A stretch of DNA of 64,000 bases from positions 1,154,501-1,218,500 of the forward strand of contig JADLSH010000375.1 of NCBI GenBank assembly GCA_016169945.1. The letters are read 5' to 3'. Positions 15,401 to 27,400 of the stretch are shown here, piece by piece; within the stretch, counting starts at the first letter, position 1, and the number at the start of each line of letters is the position of its first letter. The notes under the pieces are model-generated. The model did no database searches. It was not told where the DNA came from and saw only the letters and a list, made by a program, of their open reading frames with translations. This stretch comes from Trachythela sp. YZ-2020 (Eukaryota > Cnidaria > Anthozoa > Malacalcyonacea > Clavulariidae). A program made the position numbers and the translations under genes.

Positions 15401-18400
15401 ACCAAGTATGGGAACATCAAGTCCAGATCCGGACATATCTCTCATGGTAGTTCCGACTAAGATGGGCAATACTTGTCCGGTTGCGTAATATTCGTATGTT
15501 CCCGGGCAGCCGCCAGATTCCATAAGTATCGTAGTCTGCTCTTCGCGTTTTAAAACTCCGTGTAACCGTCGCAACAAGTGCGTCTTCACTTTTACTTTGG
15601 ATCGTGACAACTCCTTCAGCCTAAAAATACAAACTTTGTATTAAAACTGGGCCTATAAGTAAGGGGGTGTGCTTATTATCCTTACTTGCAGCTGAGAGCT
15701 AAGCTGAATTGCGAAGGACACAGCTCAACGTGACCAAGTCGAAGGCTTTCTAGGCGCGCATATGGCAGCCACCTTTTGCTCGCCATCACGGAGCACAGCT
15801 ACGGTGGAAGGGCCAGTTAGAGGTTAAACCCAACCCACCCTGTCAACATTCCCTGTGGGAGGAAACCGGAGTACCCGCGTTGACTAACTCTTTTCACATA
15901 GCTATCATAAGTCGTCCCCAACGGGACTCGAACCCACGATATCAGAGGTGAAAGGCGCGTGCTCTGACGATTGCGCCACCGAAGCCCCTACTCGCATAAC
16001 ACACTCAAGACACTCGCATACAAAATTATTATATCGTTGCAAATATCCTGGGTTTCCTTCGTACACTTCACTTCTCTCCCAGAGGGAAGTTGGAAACATA
16101 TGTTAGAAAAGTACGTGAAACAATGGATGCAAATACAGACAGCATAGCCTAAATACAATATATGATATCATACTCTATGTCATCGGTTCAAGGCGAGAAG
16201 CCTCAATGAAGAGTAGGCCGAAACTGTACTGTAAATGTACTTCGTGAAATTGTGCTAATGTACTTACGTAAAAAATGAACAAATGTGAAATTAATGAATA
16301 ATTAAATAATGAGCTTTACACCAGGCACAATCAAGAGATTCTACTTCTCCTACCTTGTCTCTAAGATGCTCTTTTCATGACGTCCCGATAATGCCTCGTG
16401 TCCAGCCGAAGCTTCCTTCCAATCACGAAGTGCATCTATGACACGTGACTCATGGTATAGCTCACATACATCAAGTGCATTAGGGTAGCCACCACCCATA
16501 GATTCTAGCTCCTTTTCATCGCCGTCGTCTATAAGTCTAGCTCCTGTCACTTTGAGAGTATGGCCTAAGAACGAAGAAAAACAAAATATACTATTTAACG
16601 ATATATCATCTAAACTGCAGGTAAGGAGGCACGGTGATGCACGTGACCTGTATTTTATGACACCAGGCGCTGCAAATTGCGCAATTACACTTCCATGTAC
16701 AGTACGACAATAAATTAACAATTTTTTTCTCGACGTTTTTTGAAAGCTCGTCAGAAAATTTCTTTAAAAAATGATATTTGTCACGAAAACGTGACGATTT
16801 TGTTCTATATTTGGTTGTGCTTAGGTTGTTTGATAATTCAGTAGAGTAGTGGGGATGTGTTATACTACATGTTTCATAAACCCGTTGTTCTTACGTGCAC
16901 ATGACTTATTTATCAATTATTAATTGTATGACAAGAAGTAGTGGTACTATTCCGAAGACAAACACGACACGTTTAACTAACATCTGGACGATGATTAGTA
17001 CAATTTCTTTAATATAAACAAATTTGTTCATGGGAAGTGCTTTAAGATTTTGTATTGTATTTTCGCACTTGTCAATTTTGTTTTCACAAAATTCACTGGC
17101 GTGTTCGCTTTGTGCAGACAAATTGACGCGTGCGTTAATACTATACGTCAGCACTTTCCGTGAAGAAATCTCTATTTCTTCAATATAGTGTTCTCGTTTT
17201 TTTACCTGATAAAGGCTCGAGATAAGCCTCCCCCATAATAACTGGCACTTCTTCACCCTTGCCAGATTCTGTCATATTTCCTCCGACGGGGATGACAAAG
17301 CCACTGCGAGTGTCTACGGTTATTGATACCACTGGTACTGGCTGGTCGGTGTCCGGGTCGAACATCATAGATCCAAGTTCAATAGGCACAGGCAGTCCTG
17401 TAACGGGACTCTCCTGACAGCCACCTACCGGGTAGATAGCACCGGTTTCTGGATGAATGGTGACTCCCAATATTGGCGCAATGAGGCCAGTCTTAGGGTC
17501 GTTCGTAGGGTCACCGTATTTAATCTCACTTGGTTTAGTGAGCTGTGTAAAGCTGTTCTTCACAGGTTTGCCAGTATCGGGGTTAACTGGATAAGGGATG
17601 TATGGAATAGGAGTTTCACTCAGATTTCCAGTGTCGTCATTGGCATTATCTGCGGTGACTACGAGGTGGGTTGTAACCGGATCATAAACAACATTACCTA
17701 CGAATGAAAATGTATAATTGGTTAAGGGTACGATTACACATGGTTATTTACCACACTGGCTTCAGAATTTTTTGAATGTCATCTACAAACATTGGGAATG
17801 ATGATGTTATCAGATTACATTTGTTTTGCTGCTGGTAACATGATTGGTTATATCACACACGGATTGCAAATGTTCTCTTGTGTTTGGGATATGTTTGGGC
17901 ACAAAACTCTTGTGTTTGGGCACAAAACTCATTTGAGTCTTTCGTCAGCCTAATACAACACAACGCAACCGAATGCAGCACAGCATAGCATAGCACAGCA
18001 CTCTGATTAGAAAATATTTAATGTCGCAGATTAATTCCATTTTTCTTTTCATGTTTGGACAAGTACTTATTTTACAAAATATTAGAAACATACCTTCAAT
18101 CGGCATGACTTTGGCTGTCTTAGGATGTACAAAGAAATCAGCTGGAATAGGCACGACTGTGAACTTATCTGCCAACATCATATTGCAAGCTCCATCTCTG
18201 GGTAAAAACAGTCCAGTGTGTGGATCCAGCTCAACGACATCGTCGGACAAAAGGTTTCCATCCGCGTCAAATACATCATTATAATGGAGAGGTTCGCCTT
18301 CAGAAGTAGTGAGTTGGGCACCAGTCATTTGACCGAGCAATGTCCAGGCTCCACGCCGTTGACATTCGCTGGTCACCTCCACTGTCATGTCTTGTAATAA

Positions 18401-21400
18401 AGCATCCACTTTTGCGTTGACTCTGAAAAATAGAAGCAGTAGGTCGTTATTGCGCTGTGCATATATATACTTTCAACATGAATCACGTTTACTCGGAATC
18501 GAGATTCGGAAACTGTGAATCGTTAGCCAGTGAAGTCGCAACAGGGTAGTCTAGTCTCGTCCAGTTTGCACTCAAGACTATCCTTACTGTTATCTGCATC
18601 AATTATTTTCAATTAACATTCAATTTGAAACTTGCACGTCACATTGTATATACTGTAAGAGATAGGTATATATACTGTACCTTTGCCGGTCCAGATGTGT
18701 TAGTGATGTCGTATTTTCAGTCAGTCCAATCAAAACACGCATGGCTTCAGAAACGGTCGCAGTAAATGAGATTTGATGTTCTTCACGGCCGTTTTCATCT
18801 TCATTTAGAATATCTAGTTCTTTTCGAAGAAGTTGTTGGAAAGTAAATCCAAGATCCTTCCTGCGTTCAACTTCATCATCAAGCTATAACATCAAAATAA
18901 TCATGCTCTGTGCATAAGAAACGAAAACTATGTTATTGTAATTTTTAATTTTTAATGTTTTGAATATCCTTTTCTGTCTTGCGATATCAAGTTTTGCTTG
19001 AAATTCCAAGTGCGCAACTTTTGACGCATCACGCCACACAACGAGTAACTGAATTATAAGATAAAAATGTATCAAAAGTTCTTTTATTGCATAGTATCTG
19101 ACGCAAATCATTGGATTTCCAGTTCCTGGCAGACATGGAAGACATTACAATTTTACGATTATTTGTTAATGTAGTTTGACGATACAAGCTGTCTCATTTG
19201 ACATTAAACCTCATTATTATACATTGTAGTCACTACGTGTCTTCTGATTGGCTAATTGCTTACAGTTAAATATGGCAATCACGCAAGCTACAGATAACTG
19301 GGTTATCAGCAGCAGCTTTACATACAAGAATAAAAACAACATGAATAAACGATGTTTTTTGAAAGTTTTTGCGTAAAAATACCCTTTTTTGAAACTTTTA
19401 TCAGAACTATAGTAAGTAAATTAGGTTTCTAATATTTCGTCGTTCTTGTTTTAATTTTATAATTGGTTTTTACCCCAATATTTGAGAACTAAACGTTGTT
19501 TTGTGCGACAGAATTCAAATCGTTGTTTATCGAAGGAGTTTAATGACAATGCAATGTATAATAAAACAATTATTGAATTCGGTTTTTGTGATATCCGGAA
19601 TTATCAAGGTCTCGGTAAGTGTTATATCAGGCTCAGCCTTCGGCTTCGCCTGATAACACTTACCTTGACCTTGATAATTCCGGATATCACAAAAACCTCA
19701 TCCAATAATTGTTTATTATTATGCATCTTTTACCAAAACTCTGTTTTTATTGGCTGCAGGCATACAGATAATTCGTGGTGTTTGTAGGTATGACGTATCG
19801 CTACAGACAACACAACATATCGTCTGCTGGTCTGACGTAATTGGTACAGATAATACCGCAGTATTGTTATCTTGCGAGCTCAAACAGAAGTAAACACGGC
19901 GGTTTAAGGGAAAAAATATATAAACTGTTTAACAGGACTACAAAAATAATGTTCAGTACTAATTTCTCACGTATTTAACTTGCTTCTAGAGTGCACTGAG
20001 ACATTTCTAGCTAGAGACATTGCTAGACATTGTTTTACTATGATTTTACTTAATACGGTTTCGTGTGGAATGTGGTTGTTTTGGTGATAGTTTTGAATTC
20101 CGATTTCGCATGGTATAGACAATTATCAAAGCATCAATTAGCATTATCCGCCTCAGCTTTCAACTTCGGCAGATAACGCAAACGTCGGCCTTAATACACA
20201 TCAAGCTGGGACAAAAGAATTAGCTGTACATACCAATGGCATCGTATAAAAACATAAAAAAGTACGTACCTCCTTTCTCTTGTTTTCGTAAAGTTGCAAA
20301 TCTTCGGGTGAGGCAATTGCTGAACGACCACGAAGATTCAATTTAGCAACCCATAAACCACGCAGAGACTCTGTCTGTTGGTTGACTTTCTGGTACAATT
20401 CCTTGGTCTAAACAATCATGAGCACCCATGCATATATTGATTAAATTATCACTAAGTATACACTTTTGAAATATTTTGAATAAGCTAACACAAGAAGGAT
20501 ATTAGGATATCAACCACACCAATATTTATTGAGCAAAACACAAAGGGAATTAAGAACGTATAATCGCTGTTGGTAACACGGTAACAAATTTTGCGTTGAA
20601 TATCAGTTGGTGTGAAAACACCCTAAGGCGTCTATTAAACAGGCGTCTATTAAAGTAATGTTAAAAACGTCTAAAAATATACTAAAAAACTAGACCAATA
20701 ACTCGTTTTCGACTATACCACCTGCATGAATTACACATAACAGCAAGAAAAAACGGATACATTTTCAATATAATTGATGGCTTAAATGTAGTACGGATTA
20801 CAAATGGCCGCCAGCTAGTTTAAAAATCCATTTGCAACTCAGAGCATCAAGACAAAATCTATTGAACACCAAATTTGACAGACCTGATCCTTTTGACGAG
20901 CTATGGAGGAAGTAACATCACGCGATTGTTTGGATAAAATTGAATAAAATTCGTTACAGCTGAAAGCTTCCAGATCAACTTGCTTCTCGTAATCCCAAAA
21001 CTCGTCCGACTTCATTTCATTTCCAATACCTGGAGAAAAAAACAAAGAGTTAACTATTAATAGTAATTCCGAAAAAGGCGACTCGAGCTCGAATCAACGA
21101 ATCGATTAGTAACAGAACTGGGGTCTTGAACACAGACAGTTTGGACTGTCAATACATTCGAGAAAACAATATTCACGTGGAAACGAAATGAATTACGCCC
21201 TACTTTGCATTGAGTTTAATTCGTCTAATTTTGCCAAGATAGCTGCAGTGTTGCATGTTAAAGTAATGTCATGTGATGTCTACATAATGATCTGACCAAA
21301 CGCACTTACTGCAGGTGTATGTACCACAGAATACCACGGTACCACAGAATACCAGTCTTATTTATTGATCTTATAAAATTTGGAGGAAACATACTATATA

Positions 21401-24400
21401 CTTTATTTTTTATATAAAAACAAAAAATATTAACAAAAAATAACATTCTATGTTTTTGATACTTTTTTCCCGCATAATGCCTGTAAAATTCGAAAGTTTA
21501 AAAATAAGTTTGCAAACCAGTATAATTTATGTTGATCACTACTTTTTCTATGCAACACAATATTATTACTATACGGGGATCACACCGAGGATTCAATTTT
21601 ACCATTGAAAAACTGAATTTTTCAAAATTATTGAAAAACCTGGTATTCTTTGGTTACACCACTGGTATGCTGTACTGATTTTAGTATTTACCTTTCACTA
21701 AATTAAGTTAGCAATATCCTACAGTATTATCACACAACATGACACAACAAATCCTGGTACAATTTGATAAACCGTTGCTTATTTATCTCTGCACTGGTAT
21801 TCTGTGGTACATTAGAGTTTGTTCCACATAATGTACAATTAAAAAAAAAATTTAAGTCTATGAAATCTAGCCCCAAAACCCCCCAGGAAGAAAAAGTATA
21901 TCGATAAACTATACTAAAAAATATTAAGAAGCCACATTATATATATTTGACAAAAGATATGGAACATGTAAATTTTTGCGGTATTCTGTGGTACATACAC
22001 CTGTACATGAAAAATGCAATAAGAACTTCCACGTTTCGAGCCAAGACCCTTCGTCTTGAAGGCTACTAACATCCAGACGAAGGGCCTTCGCTCGAAATGT
22101 CGAAGTCTGATCCAAAAGACCCGCAGTATTTCGTATAGACACTACCTATACACTGGCACCACACGTTCGAGAAATTACGCATTCAGTTCTTCTTGTTAGC
22201 CCGAGAAAGCAAGACAAACTTTTGCAAATTTCTCATCCATTTGTCTCATCCAAATTCAACCAAAATTTAATCGATATGCCCTAGGCCATGGTCATTAGCT
22301 CCACAAATTTTCGTATTAAAATGTTTGATATCTTTCTAGTTATCGTGCTTACAGATAAAAACATACACACACAAACAAACCCACGTGGAAACATAACCTC
22401 CCGGCGGGGTCAATAACTATCACAGGAAATACGTTACCGGCTTGAGATGTTTCAGGCTCAGTTTCAGCAGCTGCTGCTGCACCGTCAATGGCCTGAAAGT
22501 TCCTATGAAGTTTCTTCGAGGGGTGGACAGCAGATCCTTTGGAGGAATAATCATCAAAGTTGTACTGAGTGTTCAATTTTCTGTATTTGGGAGATGTAAA
22601 CACTATTTTCCTCCAGCCATGTTTTCGGAATATTAACTGCAAAAGAAATTCGATCACTCGTGAGCAAATAGAATAGTTCATTGGGATCTGGGTTCTTTTT
22701 CTGATACTGAAGTTCGGATTGATAAAGAATTCAAAAGTACGTTCAAATATATTCAATTTCGACAAGGCGATGATACTTGACCGTTGCATAATAGAAACTG
22801 GGAAGAAAGCCTATTCCTCCTTACATGCCACTATTTTTCTCATTCTGTTTTAGGAAATGAAATTGCCTCTGTGTACGGTTACAATAGAGCATAAAGACAA
22901 AGCATTGCGCACAGATATGGAGTAAAAATAAACTAATGAGACTTACCAGTCCAATGACAAGAATGATCATAAGCAACACTAGACTGGCCATCATTAATCC
23001 GATTAACAACCAATCAGGCACGATAAGAATATCTTGCGATATAGCCATACCATTTTGAATCACTGAACGTGGAGTAGTTGAGAAGAATGGGCCATCTTCA
23101 GCACACTGAGCTCCAAGTGCCATTACACGAACGTACTAAAACGAATAAAATGGAATGATTGTTCGATATATTCGTGAATAATTACTGGCACGGGATATAA
23201 ACGTGAAATCAGTGCATGAACATAGAAGAATATTTATCTCAGAATTGGATAAGAATAGTTGACGATTGTCAGCAAGCACTATTGAGATAAGATCATTATA
23301 ATCACCTACTGTATTATCTATATTATACTGTAAGACAGTATTTCTGTTTGTAAAACTCATTAATAATTGATGAAGAAAACACAAAAGAAATCATTAGCGT
23401 GAAGGAGTTTGTATATCTGATACAGAATCATGCTGATTTACATAAACTTTAAGTTCAATTTTCTCACCAAATATCATTCATTTATTTTAAATTGTTGAAG
23501 AATACGAATGTTCTCATCAAGACGTTTCACAAGCTATTTACAACATTCGCATCCGTGTTGTATCGGATATACAACGCTCGCCTTCGGCTCGAGTTTGTAT
23601 ATCCGATACAACACGGCCGCTCATGTTGTATATATTACTTATAATTTCATAAGACTTAGTACTGAGATACAGTAATATGCGCTTGCAAAATTTAACTTCC
23701 TTATCGGGTGCAGCCCACCTAATCGGTCCATATATCGTTGGTTTGAGAATGCTAACGAAAACATCAAGGTGGAAATGGACTGCATAGCCATATAATGGGA
23801 ACAAATTTACGCTATTTTGCCCTAACGACTAGAGTGGACTTTGCACTAGAAAGTGAAAATGTCATCGTTTTTCACTAATGTCGCCACTTGAAAGGCGGTT
23901 TTCTCCCTTATACCCTAGGTAGCCCAAAAATCCGTGGTAATAACATTTCTGGTCAACAAAATACATTTAAAATAATTCTTCTGTGTGTATTTTCTGCTTG
24001 TGTAATGACTATTACTCAGTCCCCGACTGTATTGATTACGCGCGGTCAGCCTTGTGACGCGTCATGTGCATCATATACGTATAGTTTCATCAAATTTTGA
24101 TTAAACGCGGGGAAGATTCCGATCGCAGCAACGAAGATTTGGTAAAAAATTATCATTTGTCAACTGGACAACAACCATTTTGTCGGAGGTGAAAGTCATA
24201 TCCAACTTCCGGCATGCATTGCGTGCACGTTCCGTTTGGTAATATGCCCATTAAACACATATAGCATTTTCATTGTTTGTGTTCGCTTAGGGAACTTATA
24301 ATAGTGGGAAAATGGTAGTTAGTTCCTCTTTTATCATTTATTACCGAAACATGAATTTAAGAAGGTCATGGAACATACCATTTTATAATCTGGATATTTA

Positions 24401-27400
24401 CTGGACCTGAACACATACACTCCTGGCGAATCAAACTTGAAGGCGAACAACGTCGAGTTGGTATTCATGAGTGCGTGCCTTTCTTTGAGATCTCTGAACG
24501 GTCCTGAATCAAAATCTGGATTGGTATTGTACAAATTATTTTCGTCGTACTCCGGATAGTTGTCGTTATCAACAACGAACATCATCGAAGCGCCATAGTT
24601 AACACACGTCGTGGGGTTGGCAATACCGGACAGCGCATTGCCTGAAGTCGAGACGGCAAGTAAGCTACGTCGTCTTCGCGAGGAAGGAGCGGACGTTGGC
24701 GATGTCGTGTTATCATCTTTTCGATTCTTGGTTAAAATATCCAAAATAAAATCTGCAGGAGGATCGTACGTTCCCAGAAATCCGTTGTCTGGAAGAATGA
24801 ATATTTGAGAATTATACAGCATTATTACTTTTATTAGGGTCAGCAAAACAAGAATAACTGAAAGCCTATAAATTTATTTAAAAGGAAAAAATCGCAAAGC
24901 CTGCACTGTCCAACGGTGCACGCGCCTACGTAAATAATAGTTTGCTAAATATGTACATTTATACATACGCTGCAGATATTACGTGTATTCTAACGGCTAC
25001 ACAAGCATACACTGTCAGTTAATTATTGGAATCACGCAACTTAGAGATACCTGACCTATATGCATTTATATAATTCGAGAAAAAAACAACATAGCTGATA
25101 TTACCTAAAGAATACACGTTGTTTCGCGGCACAATAAATGCATTGCTGTTTGACTAATTTGATCAAGGAGTTAAAGGCATGCAATAATCAACAATTAGCC
25201 TTTCTCACGCTTGCGACGTACCAGGCTCATTGAACTATATACAAACTGGAACGCTAACTCAATACGATATTAGGATGAAGCCAAGCTAGTTTTTCTGAGT
25301 TTTGAGTTGAAATACGCCGAACATTGGGCTGTATATGAAATTGAAGCTATTAAAAAGTTCTATTTGATATAAAAACTTCAAGACTTTAGGCAAAATGGAA
25401 ATACTTAAAAAATACAAAAACAACCGCAATTTTGTAAAATACGGCAAATTTTCCCTCAAAGTTTTAAGTATTTCCCTTTTACCTAAAGTCTTGAAGTTTT
25501 TATATCAAATATAACTTTTTAATAGCTTCAATTTCATATACATGTATGCAGCCCAATGTTCGGCGTTAAGTATTTCAACTCAAAACTCAGAAAAACTGAA
25601 TTAAGCTGGCTTCAATTTCCCCCCCTGCGTTAGCGTTCCAGTCTATTATATAGTTCAATGACCAGGCTATGTCCGCCATTTTGGGTGCAAACCCCACGGA
25701 GAAAGTAGAAGGCAACAATTTTATGAAGTAAAAACACAGTACTTGTTTATAAGTACTATTTACTTCACTAAATCACTCCTTATCTTGCTGTCATCCTTTG
25801 TGGCTGCGCGTTTTGCCACCAAAATTGGCGACAGGACCAGGTCGTGTGGCGCGAGAAAGGCTAATTAGCATATTTAGGTTAGGGTTAGGGTTAGGTTAAG
25901 TTACATACTTCCCATTTCCACTAAGTTGAACGGATGACCACCGGAATCGAGTTGTAGGCATTGGTCTTTGCTGAATGTACTGAGAAAGTTTGGTATGTTA
26001 CTGTACGACTCTAAGTCATCAAGTACAACCTAGACAAAGAGAATCTTTAGTTGAATGAAAGTCCAGAGAATATTTCGTGACCATAGAGAATATTTCGCGA
26101 GCATTTATCTTTATATCGGACAATGCACTTTAGGGCGAATGGGGGACTTCAGGACTTGCATAGCTCAGTAGAGGGTTAAAGTAACATGAAATTGACAATA
26201 AGGTTCAAACGTCGAATTTTTCAATGCGAATTTGGGTCAACCCAAATAGTAAATAAAGTTCGACGTTTTGATTCAAACGTCGAATTTAATAGTAAACGTC
26301 TGTGCAGCTTTACGTTTGTCCAGCGGATTCATCGTTGGCGGTAAAATTGAAATTTCGAAAGTGACAATTACAAATATACCACGATAAAAAAATGCTTCAC
26401 GATAGCTACAGATTTACAAATTTCTGTAAACCTCAGTCAACAATGTACATGACATCTCAGACAAGCGTAGTTAGTTTTTACGGTTTTTACAACACATGAA
26501 GAGCCAACAACTTCTCCAAATCCGGCTAAATACAGCAATTCGCACATCTACAGACTATACAATAGAAGCGACAAAATGAAATATTCCGACCCCTAATCTA
26601 ACCCCTATGTCTAACCTTAATCCTGATATCTGTTAACAATATATTAACCCCAAACATCGAGTGCAGTTGAAATAGAATAAATGGGACAGGAGAGATTAGC
26701 ACAGACAAATCGCTGAAGCGAAATAAGTATATTTTATGTATCGCTTATATACAGTAGTGCGTGTTCGATTGCAGTATTTTACCGCTTGTGCTTCCCTTTT
26801 GCCGCCATTTTAAACCGCATTGGCGCCTTTTCACTTTTGCGCATGGCAGCTAACTCAAAATGTGGGGATGTGGGGATTGGTGTAATTGGGGGCAATTCAG
26901 GCCCCGTTTACACTATACCGGATACGCATGGTCACGACATCAAATTTAGTCATATCAAAGCGAGTTTAGCCCCCAAAAATTATAATAGTATGATCGACTA
27001 AACAAAATCAGCTAACTGGCAAAAGCCTAGGGTCAGGGATGCCGTAAAACGGCTTAAATTGATGTTGTGACGATGCGGATCCGGTATAGTGTAAACGGGA
27101 CCTAAGAGTAAAAAAATAATTATTTTACAATTATACCGATTTATGCATTATATTCGGCGCATGGAAAATTCGATGTTTGAATCAACGTCGCACTTTGGTC
27201 GTATTGTATTCGACCGGACCGGTCGAATAAATCGACCGAGTCGCATTTAATCATGAACTTAAATTGATGAATGGTATTCGGCGCATGAAACGTTCGACGT
27301 TTGAACCGGGCGTAATTCTTGTAAATAATAACTCTATCGATTTACTAGATAAATTTAAAGTAAATGTGCTGCCAAATATGTATTTCTACTAGTAGTGGTA

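Noticed and set aside
15905..15990. tRNA gene on the minus strand
   Set aside because: A and B boxes are present but acceptor and anticodon stems do not pair; it continues into a SINE body.
18884..19060. Minus-strand open frame (LLVVWRDASKVAHLEFQAK...) after a TTCAG acceptor as an extra exon between exons 36 and 37
   Set aside because: No GT donor within the open frame; only a weak GC site. Exons 36 and 37 already join in phase 0 with continuous heptads.
22349..22437. Extending exon 34 to a donor at 22397 (AG|GTTATG)
   Set aside because: It would end in phase 2 and exon 35 then reads into a stop; the donor at 22437 gives the right phase.
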